Source: Oreohelix idahoensis
Lineage: Eukaryota; Mollusca; Gastropoda; Stylommatophora; Oreohelicidae
DNA length: 64,000 bases
Direction: 5' to 3'
Assembly: GCA_024509875.1 (NCBI GenBank)
Contig: JAMPIV010012235.1
Location: 372,001-436,000, forward strand
How positions within the stretch are numbered: the first letter of the stretch is position 1; every line of letters begins with the position of its first letter. The position numbers and the translations under genes are program-made. Positions 43,591 through 54,500 of this stretch are shown piece by piece. The notes under the pieces are model-generated. The model searched no databases, had not been told where the DNA came from, and saw only the letters and a program-made list of their open reading frames with translations.

Positions 43591-44357
43591 TGTTACGGTA
43601 TTTTAATTGGCGTTGTCTGCTAGAGGTTAGCAGCATGCGATTTAAGGGTTACAACGTTTAATGTAATGTAATATATTATTAGCCTATTGAACGCTGTGAC
43701 GTTTCAGCGTTGGTAGTCACGCACCGTGACCAAGAGACGGGACCCTTTTCTGCATGACCGTCGAACTAAGAAGACGTGTCCTATAATCCTTCCAGTAGTA
43801 GGCATGATATTGCCGCAAATATGTTATTGCAGTACGGACATGGGTCAGTCCTATATTATTATGAAGAGAGGAATGTATCGAGGTTAGTAAATTAACTAAA
43901 GTCAAGGAAGGATGAATTTATAGTCCATATTCGTTTATATCGCCAGACGTCTAATCTCACTGTCGGCCGTTGGGTGTCCCAACCGCGCGTACATATAGTT
44001 ACGACGTTCTGACTATAGTATTGCATATTATTGGACCAGGACTGTAATGCATAAATAGCATTTACGATGTAGGATTCAATTCTAATATATAATGTTTTTC
44101 ATGATCAACCTCCATGGACTGTCTAATGTTTGAAATGTATATTAAAAATTGTGTGGACTCGAGAAGAGACTTATCACGTTCATTGAAGTTACAGATTCAA
44201 CAAATTATGATACTGAGTTCAAACCTTGTGACAGACAGAATGTTATTGACCCACATTCACGTAATTATTCCAACAATAGCACGATCAAGAATTATTGAAT
44301 CAATAGGAAACAATAGCCTTCCACAACGACCACTGAAGTAGAGAACGGGTCGCAACA
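43591..44357 (+). repeat. Gypsy-2 3' LTR
   Basis: 767 bp, TGTTACGG...GCAACA, about ten differences from the 5' LTR by eye, including a 3-4 base indel near 43665. Confidence 0.95.
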
Positions 44358-44425
44358 GACAGCCGATAAGAAAGTATCCCGCTCTCTCTGGCAAAACTCT
44401 ACACTCCAAAGTAGAAGAGGAACAC
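44358..44425 (+). mobile_element. LINE 3' fragment, right part, after Gypsy-2
   Basis: Continues the LINE fragment of 36150-36400: GACAGCCGATAAG, then CTCTACACTCCAAAGTAGAAG, ending ACTAAGTAAG. It corresponds to 9146-9215 in the other copy and has the same AAGT-type tail, here not expanded. Confidence 0.85.
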
Positions 44426-44825
44426 TAAGTAAGAAATTAAGTTTTATGATTTTAAGTCATAACTGAATATTAGTTTTTCCAAAGAGCAGGATTCATTCCT
44501 GAGTAATACTGTGACGGTGCCTAATATTGTTACTTCCCTTGAGTTAGTCAAAGGGATATAACCACGACACTTTCTTTACTTGGAATACTTCTGTGGATGA
44601 CTGGTTATACACCAGAGTTGTTACTTCCAGAAGTGAGGAACAAACCCAGGTAGTAAGGAGTACTCGTAAAAGCTTATAGTTGGTAGTACCATGATTGAAG
44701 GTTTGATTATCAACTGCAATTCCAACAAAGTCAAGGTAAATTCTAAAAGCAGAATATTGGAGGAGTCCAAGTATTTATATCAAATTTTCTTTATTTATTT
44801 GATTTCTAATGCTGGCAAGCACATG

Positions 44826-45108
44826 ATCGCTTCTCGGCCTTGATCAAAGTGTCTAAGCACAGGGACCAATACAGTGACATTCATGTGTCATTAGGTCCTT
44901 TGTGTGAGAACACAGAAGATCACTACAGTGACACATGATGTCATTGGGTCTTCTTGTGTTGGGACATGGGTCTTGACCAGGGCCGGGTTGAGCGTGTGTC
45001 ATGCAACCTCATGCGAGGCAAAAAAAAGCGACCTCATGCGAGGAAAAAAAATATGCGACCTCATGCGAGGAAAAAAAAAAAGGCTAAGATCAAAGTGTCT
45101 TAGCCAGG
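44826..45108 (+). mobile_element. U2 snRNA-derived SINE-like sequence
   Basis: ATCGCTTCTCGGCCTT directly joined to GATCAAAGTGT (44826-44852) is the 5' end of U2 snRNA with the eight bases TTGGCTAA deleted. A second exact U2 piece, GGCTAAGATCAAAGTGT, is at 45082-45098. In between lie two related blocks (ACAGTGACA...TCATTAGGTC and ACAGTGACACATGATGTCATTGGGTC), GGTTGAGCG, and three tandem units of CCTCATGCGAGG plus A-run. The GGTTGA...CCTC-loop-GAGGCAAAA end is shared with the SINE-like elements at 17480 and 34079. It is not a functional U2 gene: the branch-point region and Sm site are absent. Confidence 0.7.
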
Positions 45109-45139
45109 GCCGGGATCACACATAATTTACACGTTTTAC

Positions 45140-46630
45140 TCAATAAAGTCAATAGACCTCACTTTGAGCCCCAGAAGGGGTATTAAAAAAGAAAAAAAAT
45201 TGTCCATGCATTTCACTTTGTAAAATGTACACGACTTTGTAAATTGAAAAGGAATGCAAATAAAAGTTTAAAAAAAAAAAAAGATTCTGGTGGGGCAATA
45301 CTGCCAGCTTTAGCCTTGATGGCAAAAAGCTTATTACTTATAGAAGTCGTGATAAGGCATGTCTGAATTCTGTGGAAACCTATCGAAATAAAATATAGAT
45401 TCAAATCTTTGGAAAAACTAATTCAAGACTCACTTGTTGTGGATAAAACCACAATAAAGTACGTGGCAGGGGTCAGCGCTGGTTCGCTGGTGGCCCTGGT
45501 AGGTAGTAGGTGTCTGGACGGTTATGTACTTGTCACAAATGTAGGAGTCAAAGGCTTTTGTTCTCACAATAGGGGATGCGCCAGGTTGCTCCACACCTCA
45601 AGTGAGTATGCCTTATGTAGGTTTGACTCTGGTCACTGAGATAACTGTCTCAGGCTCTAACTGGTTACTATGGTGCATCAGTCTATATACTAGTCCGGTG
45701 CTATGGCTTGCCGGATGAAATTATTTCTAATTGGAGTAGAGACCGGAAACCTTCTTATGATTGGTCTTGGGGCATAGCTAACTGTTAAAATAATCTTTAA
45801 CCTAACTAACTACGAAACATCTAGTCTAAAACTATTGTTACTAAGTAAGTATGACCAACCATTGTTCTAGGTTCTCTCTATTCTAAATGTCTTCCGGCTT
45901 AACTTGTATGGAGGCCAAACAAGGTTTGATGACATCATGGGTTCATGTGTGCCATGACTGATGATGTCATTGGTTTTTGACTAGTGTTTATTTTTACTAA
46001 CTAGTCATTCTTAAGTACTTTACTATAATTCTAACAGTTGTAGCGACGTAGTAGGCCATACGGTCACAATACTTTGATACTGTAAAACACCTAATGAACA
46101 GTTCACAAAAAAGTTGGTCATTATTAGAGCTGTGTTTAAAAGAAAAGACTTGCTGACCTACTAGTCTGGAGAAATACATTGATATAATCGGCATATCCCC
46201 ATTCACTATCTTACGCCCGAACTTCAAATACAAAGCATAATCTTTATTTGCAGTCCATTATCTCCCTTGCTTCGTGTTCCTTGCTTTAATGAAGTTATTT
46301 CCACTTTAATTCACAATTTTTTAACCATCATATAAAATCGTCTGATCAATGCCAATCAAAACTTGAAAGATTACAATGAACAAATAAATTGGAGCTGCAT
46401 GCAAAGTTTCAGCTTTTTACAATGAATGGGATATAGAGATTTTGAGCGTCAAAGATATGACATGTGATAAATATATAAACCGCATGTGAACTTAAATAAA
46501 AATTGTTAAATAAAACCAAGTTCCCAGAGCACCATTTTGGCTCAGTTAATTTTTCATTCATTTGTTTTGACTCTACATAAACTCACATGACATATAAAAA
46601 TACATATAATAGTTTACATAACTAGTATCA
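45140..46630. other. No recognisable gene
   Basis: A plus-strand frame at 45409-45639 (76 codons) and a minus-strand frame at 45997-46233 have no recognised motif. No element ends found. Confidence 0.4.
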
Positions 46631-46639
46631 TATCAATAT

Positions 46640-47060
46640 TCACCTCTTCACTGAGTGCCAAGCTGACTGGTGCTGATGATCATGTCCCACCACTTTCTAC
46701 GGTCCCTGCTGTTTTGAATCAGTTTAATTTCTTCCCAAGCAATGTGGTCAGTTTGTCAAGGTATTTCTCTCTCACTCTTCCTCTTCTTCTCTCTGAGTTT
46801 AATTTACCAGCTGCAACTAGATTCTCTGACTTCCTCCTCATGACTCGTTAAAAATAGTTGATTAATAGACTACTTTCTTCTGTTTGTCTGAGAACTTCCT
46901 CGTTTGATTTACTGACTGCCCAAATTATCTGTTGCATCCTTTCCTAGGAACTACATCTCTGCTGCCTCCAATTTTTTTGTTCCTGTTTGTTTACTGTCCA
47001 TGCATCACTTGCATAAAATAAAACGGGATGTAATAGAGCTTTGCAATACTCCTTTCCTCA
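46640..47060 (-). pseudogene. C-terminal fragment of an RTE-like LINE
   Basis: The minus-strand translation, with many stops and shifts, contains LEAAEM-stop-FL, SNEEVL-like and LRQT-like pieces. It also has a GRRRGRVREKYLD-like segment and a final NSRDRRKWWDMIISTSQLGTQ-stop (written here in part). These follow the order of RTE C-terminal tails. Heavily decayed, so older than most other copies here. Confidence 0.6.
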
Positions 47061-47429
47061 CTGCCAATGTTAGTTTTTGTTTGTTAGCTGTTGTTCTTGT
47101 TTTTTTTGTTTTTGTTTGTGGTAAGAACACTTTTATTTCTGGAAAGCTGATTTTGCCTTTGCTATTCTTGCCTTAAATTGTGTTATACCATTATACCATT
47201 CGATGTTATCATAAATCTAAGATAGTTAAATTATGTTCTTGAACAGATTTTTTAAAATGCTAGAAAGAAAACGAGTCTTATTATGAAATAGTTGCACTGA
47301 CAGCCATAAGTACATAATTTTCAGAAAGTTGTTTTTGTACTAACACCCATGTTAAGCTGTAAATAAATTGTATATTTTTTTAAGACATCAGACGTACACC
47401 TATACACACACATACATACATTCAAGGTG

Positions 47430-47770
47430 GAGCAAGAGGGAATCAGATACAGTAAAATAAATAAAAACAATGCCATATGTTTAACATGTCTGCTTCAAAC
47501 AAGGGCCAATAGAACAAAAGGTGAGAAGAAAACACGGGACTTGAACAGGGCACACTCAGCAAACCAGTTATTAGCATAACAAGGCAGTCAGTTTTCTGGA
47601 ATCCCCAGGGTAAGGAAAAATGAGGATAGCAAAGGTCACCGTGAAGGGAACTGGAAACAAACATGAAATGGACACACTGGACTAAAAGGCTTGGCATGAA
47701 TCTGTTGAAGGTCTATGTTCCATGGGGAGCTGAATGGTAATGGTGGTGATGATGATGATGAAGATATGTT
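47430..47770 (+). mobile_element. RTE LINE 3' end, decayed
   Basis: Plus-strand relative of the RTE 3' end: GCATAACAAGGCAGTC, TTCTGGAATCCCCAGGGTAAGG, AACTGGAAACA, GGCTTGGCATGAATCTGTTG, and GTCTATGTTCC...GGGGAGCTGAATGG, ending in a TGATGATGATGATGAA tail. No open frame. Confidence 0.75.
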
Positions 47771-47959
47771 TAATATGTCTGTGTACTCACTGACTACTTC
47801 ACAACGACCTTTCAAAGTTCATAGGGTAAATAATATAAATTAAGCTCATATCTCTCTCACCCCCTCTTCTCAATCACAAATGAAAATAAACTGAGAGACT
47901 AAGTTCCATACAAAATAAAACTACAGAAAGACAAATCTAACACAAGCACAAAAAGAAAT

Positions 47960-48460
47960 GACAAGAAACAGACTGTCAGGAAACAGAAAATCCTTTTTTT
48001 TTTCAAGAATATGAAACAGATTGCCAAGAAACATGCAATATTTGTTAAACGTGCATTTGTTTCGATCAATTGGGATTATTATTTGTTTAACAGATGACAT
48101 TGTCAGGAAATGTGAAATCCTTGTAAAACCTTGAATAAGGATAGATTGCCAGGAAATATTAAATTCTTGTTAAACTATTTTAATAAGGAACAGGTTGTGA
48201 GGAAACCCTAAATCCTTGTTAATAATAAAATGATTAAGAAAACATAAATTCTTGTTAAATAATAAGATGATAAAGAAGACATAACATACTGATTAGATAA
48301 AAAGATGGTTAAGAAAACGTTAAATTATTGTTAAAATAAAAAGAAAATCAGGAAACATTAAATCATTGTGAATTAAAAAACAGATGTCAGGAAACTGTTT
48401 ACTTGCTAAACATCAAGAAACAGTCACGAAACACTGTATCTCTGTTAACTCTTAAACTCC
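47960..48460 (+). repeat. Degenerate ~50 bp tandem repeat
   Basis: Roughly nine diverged units built on CAGGAAAC...AAATCCTTGTTAAA...AATAAGGA/AGATG. They are most alike between 48100 and 48340. Unit boundaries are blurred by indels. Confidence 0.65.
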
Positions 48461-48464
48461 TAAC

Positions 48465-49535
48465 CAACGCTCACAGCGTCGCAAAATGCAACACGCTGTG
48501 CCCGCGCAATGGTCAGAGCGCTGTTTTTAGTTTATCACGAATAAACCCTAAAAATCGTCCATTTAATGCAGTTCATATTTTAAAACTCGTAGAATGACTT
48601 CCGCTACTATTTAAACAACTAATTTGAGTGTTGTTAAGCAGCACGTGTGTGTTTTGATGTTATTATCACAATTTGTGTGACGATTTGGGTGTTTGTGTTT
48701 TTCGTTGTTATTGCTACAGAAATATGTCACGCTTTATATTTCCATTTTCTAAGTCTCATAAGCGAATATTTGTGTCAGACTACTTAGAAACATTGCTGAC
48801 ATTAACGATTATTGTTTGGTAGTCACAGTTTGTTGTCACATAATGGAATCAGTGCAGAAAAGCCAAACACATTAGATTTAGTTGATGAGTGGGCGTAGTC
48901 CTATTCTGGCCGATCAAAAAGCAACAAAACTACACCTACAGTAACATCTAATCACTAGTCCTAGGTAAAAGATTTAGGGATACTATTAAAACATTAAACA
49001 AATGTAAAAAAGTTTTTATCTGATGTTATTCTTCTTTATTTTTTTGAAAATTACGTAATGCACGATTGCATAATTTATTTTATTCTTGTAAGGGACCACA
49101 GTAAAAACTGGTGTGAATAACACTAAATGTACTAACTGTGGCCATAATCAATGTTTTTTGACTTCGTAAATGGATTACCTTGATGTTTGAAGACTAAAAT
49201 AGAAAGTTTTATTGTCCACAACAGTAATTTGTCTTTGGTAAGTTCATATTCTACAGTTAACTTTTTGATGTTTTTCAATTTTACATGCAAAATGTTTTAA
49301 GTATACTGAACGTACTTGTGTTAATACTTCCAAAGACATTATATATTACAATTCTCTATCTATTTCCCTACAGTTTGGTATATAATAAGTACATGTTCAC
49401 TGAAAAGATTAACATAAAATTTACACTAAAAGATAATACACTTCACCGTTTAGAATTCTTAAAAAAATAATTACGGCACAGGGTGGGAAATAATTACGGA
49501 GTCAAAGAGTTAAGCAATGGACGTCTCTGAGGAGA
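48465..49535. other. No recognisable gene
   Basis: AT-rich, with short frames at 48403-48597 and 49285-49470 lacking motifs. No repeat family recognised. Confidence 0.4.
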
Positions 49536-49539
49536 TTCA

Positions 49540-49790
49540 TCATCATCATCAGCTGCCATCCCCGCAATGGATCTCCAATGTTTTCTCCCTCACAGACTCT
49601 TTTCTGTCCATCTCTTGATGTTATCTTCCACCTTATAGTGCTGTCTTCCCCTTGCATGTATGCCTTCAACTCATCCTTCTATTATGATCTTCTACAAGGT
49701 GTTATGTATTTTTATATGGTCAAAATATTTTAGCTGTCTAATTTTGATCTCCTTCATCAATTCTTTTTTCATACCTAGGTTTTCTAGGGC
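49540..49790 (-). pseudogene. RTE-like LINE C-terminal fragment with (TGA)n tail
   Basis: On the minus strand: RWTEKS, a stop, GRKHWRSIAGMAADDDDE, with a GATGATGATGATGAA tail at the 3' side (plus TTCATCATCATCATC near 49535). This matches the usual LINE ending with WRSI followed by a TGA microsatellite. Upstream frames are destroyed. Confidence 0.55.
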
Positions 49791-49794
49791 CTCT

Positions 49795-50305
49795 TTATTT
49801 TTTTACTTCCTTTTCCATGAGATACAGAAACAATAAAACCCCTTCTGAGACATTTCATTTTTTTACTTGCCTTTCCATGAGATACAGAAACAATAAAACC
49901 CCTTGTTTCTGAGACACTTTATTTTTTTACTTCCCTTTCTATGAGATACAGAAACAAAAAAACCCCTTCTTTCTGAGATACTTTATTTTTTTACTTCCCT
50001 TTCTATGAGATACAGAAACAATAAAACCCCTTCTTTCTGAGACACTTTATTTTTTTACTTCCCTTTCCATGAGATACAGAAACAACAAAACACCTTCTTT
50101 CTGAGACACTTTATTTTTTTACTTCCCTTTCCATGAGATACAGAAACAATAAAACCCCTTCTTTCTGAGACACTTTATTTTTTTACTTCCCTTTCCATGA
50201 GATACAGAAACAACAAAACACCTTCTTTCTGAGACACTTTATTTTTTTACTTCCCTTTCCATGAGATACAGAAACAATAAAACCCCTTCTTTCTGAGACA
50301 TTTTA
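49795..50305 (+). repeat. Tandem array of eight ~64 bp units
   Basis: The unit contains TTATTTTTTTACTTCCC, CCATGAGATACAGAAACAA, AAAACCCCTTC and TTTCTGAGACA. The GATACAGAAACA landmark occurs eight times with spacing of about 59-65 bp, mostly 63-65. Units 5 and 7 share ACAACAAAACACC, suggesting a two-unit duplication step. Confidence 0.92.
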
Positions 50306-50369
50306 CAATGGTCCACTAATACAAAGTTGTAAGAAGCAAATAGGAAAATGATAATGATGATGATGAATA

Positions 50370-50500
50370 TAAAGTTGTGCATGGGTCTGGTAACTCCATC
50401 ATGTCAAACAAACTGCTACATAAACCGCTTCTGCGAAAGATTATAAATGCTTTGGTGCAAGTTTGCTATAAGCAAACCGGCAGTGGTGTTGGCTCCTTGC
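50370..50500 (+). repeat. Dispersed repeat, related to 3905-4020
   Basis: See the partner at 3905-4020; landmarks are collinear. It lies about 110 bp from the candidate host exon, on the intron side. Confidence 0.5.
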
Positions 50501-50610
50501 TCCATAAGGAGCAACTGTGAAAATGACGGTGATGATTTGACACTTCAAAAATTCCTACAACTGATTCTGTTACAATAGACGACATAGAAACGTTAACCAA
50601 GGGAACTTAC

Positions 50611-50719
50611 CTGTCACTTTCAAGCATTGTTGGCGATGAATAGTCTCCCTTTACACTGAAAGTGGTATCTTTATCAATTTGATCTTTACGGGCTAGGAGC
50701 TCCTCCAGGAATCCTAAAC
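50611..50719 (-). CDS. Candidate host exon B (109 bp)
   Basis: On the minus strand, an acceptor with a strong pyrimidine tract (CTTTTTTTTCCTGTGTTGTCAG) precedes the exon, and a consensus donor GTAAGT follows at 50610-50605. The 109 bp are open in one frame and read LGFLEELLARKDQIDKDTTF, then SVKGDYSSPTMLESD. The composition is normal for protein, unlike the repeats around it. The exon starts with the last two bases of a codon, which complements the single base left at the end of exon A (57657-58047) to give a Ser codon. It ends two bases into a codon. The protein is not recognised. Both splice sites and phase agree, so I consider this real host coding sequence. Further exons to the left were not identified. 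Confidence 0.65.
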
Positions 50720-50920
50720 CTGACAACACAGGAAAAAAAAGGTGAGATATTTGTTACACTGTTTCAATATAACAAATAAGGTTGTGTTTATGAAGGATAT
50801 GATTTTTGTGTGTTTCAATCTAAAGACAGAGCCACATTAAATATTATGGAATGTCTTGAACTCAATACAAAAGTCAAAAGCAGTATCAGGTTTTTTTAAT
50901 CCACTCAAGATTTCAGAACA

Positions 50921-51392
50921 CGAAAATAAGAATATTCAACTCAAATGTGAAGTCAGTCCTATTGTATGGCTCGGAGACATGGAGAACAACAAAGACAACA
51001 ACCAAAAAGCTACAGACTTTCATAAATGGGTGCTTGCGTAGAATAGAGGGATTAAAATGGTATGACAAGGTTACCAACGTGGAACTGATGACAAGAACTG
51101 GACAAGTGCCAGTGGAACAAGAGATGAGAAGAAGACGATGGCGATGGATAGGACACACACTGAGGAAACCTGTTGATAGCATTGCAAGGCAGTCCTTGTT
51201 CTGGAACCCCCAGGGCAGGAGAGGCAGAAGTAGACCAAGAAGAACGTGGAGAAGAGAGTTGGAAACAGAGGTGAAAGTGATGAGGAGAACATGGAGAGAA
51301 CTTGAGATGATGGCACGTGACAGGAGGACTTGGCATGTGTTTGTTGAAGGCCTATGCTCCTTTGGGAGTGGAGGGTTATGAATGAATGAATG
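50921..51392 (+). mobile_element. 5'-truncated RTE LINE with perfect 14 bp target duplication
   Basis: AAGATTTCAGAACA occurs at 50907-50920 and again at 51393-51406. The insert begins inside the RT C-terminal region and ends with a GAATGAATGAATG tail. It contains an open frame of 144 codons (50947-51381): SVLLYGSETW, TNVELMTRTGQVPVEQEMRR, RWIGHTLRKPVDSIARQSLF and RPRRTWRREL, to the natural stop. The frame is intact and close to the 11874-15307 family, so it is a young insertion. It lies in the intron of the candidate host gene, antisense to it. Confidence 0.95.
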
Positions 51393-51515
51393 AAGATTTC
51401 AGAACATAAAAGTTCTCCAGTTTACACAGCTGTAAAATTAAGTCCCTGACTGCTCTTGAGTTAGTGAAGGTAAAGAGGAAGGGAACTGATCACTTTTATC
51501 CTCATAAAAGCTATG

Positions 51516-54500
51516 ACCTGGTATAAGTGATGTCTCTAACACACTACAGCAACCTAGTATAAGTGATGTCTCTAACACACTACAGCAACCTAGTATAAGT
51601 GATGTCTCTAACACACTACAGCAACCTAGTATAAGTGATGTCTCTAACACACTACAGCAACCTAGTATAAGTGATGTCTCTAACACACTACAACAACCTA
51701 GTATAAGTGATGTCTCTAACACACTACAGCAACCTAGTATAAGTGATGTCTCTAACACACTACAGCAACCTAGTATAAGTGATGTCTCTAACACACTACA
51801 ACAACCTAGTATAAGTGATGTCTCTAACACACTACAGCAACCTAGTATAAGTGATGTCTCTAACACACTACAGCAACCTAGTATAAGTGATGTCTCTAAC
51901 ACACTACAGCAACCTAGTATAAGTGATGTCTCTAACACACTACAGCAACCTAGTATACGTGATGTCTCTAACACACTACAGCAACCTAGTATACGTGATG
52001 TCTCTAACACACTACAGCAACCTAGTATAAGTGATGTCTCTAACACACTACAGCAACCTAGTATACGTGATGTCTCTAACACACTACAGCAACCTAGTAT
52101 AAGTGATGTCTCTAACACACTACAGCAACCTAGTATAAGTGATGTCTCTAACACACTACAGCAACCTAGTATAAGTGATGTCTCTAACACACTACAGCAA
52201 CCTAGTATAAGTGATGTCTCTAACACACTACAGCAACCTAGTATAAGTGATGTCTCTAACACACTACAGCAACCTAGTATAAGTGATGTCTCTAACACAC
52301 TACAGCAACCTAGTATAAGTGATGTCTCTAACACACTACAGCAACCTAGTATAAGTGATGTCTCTAACACACTACAGCAACCTAGTATAAGTGATGTCTC
52401 TAACACACTACAGCAACCTAGTATAAGTGATGTCTCTAACACACTACAGCAACCTAGTATAAGTGATGTCTCTAACACACTACAGCAACCTAGTATAAGT
52501 GATGTCTCTAACACACTACAGCAACCTAGTATAAGTGATGTCTCTAACACACTACAGCAACCTAGTATAAGTGATGTCTCTAACACACTGCAGCAACCTA
52601 GTATAAGTGATGTCTCTAACACACTACAGCAACCTAGTATAAGTGATGTCTCTAACACACTACAGCAACCTAGTATAAGTGATGTCTCTCTAACACACTA
52701 CAGCAACCTAGTATAAGTGATGTCTCTAACACACTACAGCAACCTAGTATAAGTGATGTCTCTAACACACTACAGCAACCTAGTATAAGTGATGTCTCTA
52801 ACACACTGCAGCAACCTAGTATAAGTGATGTCTCTAACACACTACAGCAACCTAGTATAAGTGATGTCTCTAACACACTACAGCAACCTAGTATAAGTGA
52901 TGTCTCTAACACACTACAGCAACCTAGTATAAGTGATGTCTCTAACACACTACAGCAACCTAGTATAAGTGATGTCTCTAACACACTACAGCAACCTAGT
53001 ATAAGTGATGTCTCTAACACACTACAGCAACCTAGTATAAGTGATGTCTCTAACACACTACAGCAACCTAGTATAAGTGATGTCTCTAACACACTACAGC
53101 AACCTAGTATAAGTGATGTCTCTAACACACTGCAGCAACCTAGTATAAGTGATGTCTCTAACACACTGCAGCAACCTAGTATAAGTGATGTCTCTAACAC
53201 ACTACAGCAACCTAGTATAAGTGATGTCTCTAACACACTACAGCAACCTAGTATAAGTGATGTCTCTAACACACTACAGCAACCTAGTATAAGTGATGTC
53301 TCTAACACACTACAGCAACCTAGTATAAGTGATGTCTCTAACACACTACAGCAACCTAGTATAAGTGATGTCTCTAACACACTACAGCAACCTAGTATAA
53401 GTGATGTCTCTAACACACTACAGCAACCTAGTATAAGTGATGTCTCTAACACACTACAGCAACCTAGTATAAGTGATGTCTCTAACACACTACAGCAACC
53501 TAGTATAAGTGATGTCTCTAACACACTGCAGCAACCTAGTATAAGTGATGTCTCTAACACACTGCAGCAACCTAGTATAAGTGATGTCTCTAACACACTA
53601 CAGCAACCTAGTATAAGTGATGTCTCTAACACACTGCAGCAACCTAGTATAAGTGATGTCTCTAACACACTACAGCAACCTAGTATAAGTGATGTCTCTA
53701 ACACACTGCAGAGACCTAGTATAAGTGATGTCTCTAACACACTACAGCAACCTAGTATAAGTGATGTCTCTAACACACTGCAGCAACCTAGTATAAGTGA
53801 TGTCTCTAACACACTGCAGCAACCTAGTATAAGTGATGTCTCTAACACACTGCAGCAACCTAGTATAAGTGATGTCTCTAACACACTACAGCAACCTAGT
53901 ATAAGTGATGTCTCTAACACACTGCAGCAACCTAGTATAAGTGATGTCTCTAACACACTACAGCAACCTAGTATAAGTGATGTCTCTAACACACTGCAGC
54001 AACCTAGTATAAGTGATGTCTCTAACACACTACAGCAACCTAGTATAAGTGATGTCTCTAACACACTACAGCAACCTAGTATAAGTGATGTCTCTAACAC
54101 ACTACAGCAACCAAATATACGTGATGTCTCTAACACACTACAGCAACCGAGTATAAGTGATGTCTCTAACACACTGCAGCAACCTAGTATAAGTGATGTC
54201 TCTAACACACTACAGCAACCTAGTATACGTGATGTCTCTAACACACTACAGCAACCTAGTATAAGTGATGTCTCTAACACACTGCAGCAACCTAGTATAA
54301 GTGATGTCTCTAACACACTGCAGCAACCTAGTATAAGTGATGTCTCTAACACACTGCAGCAACCTAGTATAAGTGATGTCTCTAACACACTGCAGCAACC
54401 TAGTATAAGTGATGTCTCTAACACACTACAGCAACCTAGTATAAGTGATGTCTCTAACACACTACAGCAACCTAGTATAAGTGATGTCTCTAACACACTG

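Larger units (their letters stand above)
36401..44357 (+). mobile_element. Gypsy-2: complete but defective LTR retrotransposon (8.0 kb)
   Basis: LTRs begin TGTTACGG and end GCAACA; the 5 bp duplication GACAG lies at 36396-36400 and 44358-44362. Inside are a leader related to that of Gypsy-1, a 15-codon remnant of the gag start, a 648-codon coiled-coil frame, a frame ending in the RRM-like domain, then only an RNase H remnant. Capsid, Cys/His motif, protease, integrase and RT are all missing. LTRs show about ten differences over 770 bp by eye. It must have moved using proteins from a relative such as Gypsy-1. Confidence 0.95.

Noticed and set aside
44826..44852. Functional U2 snRNA gene
   Set aside because: Only the first ~27 bases match, with an 8-base deletion; the branch-point region and Sm site are absent.
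45409..45639. 76-codon plus-strand frame as a host gene
   Set aside because: No motif, no splice support and no neighbouring exons; likely chance or repeat-derived.
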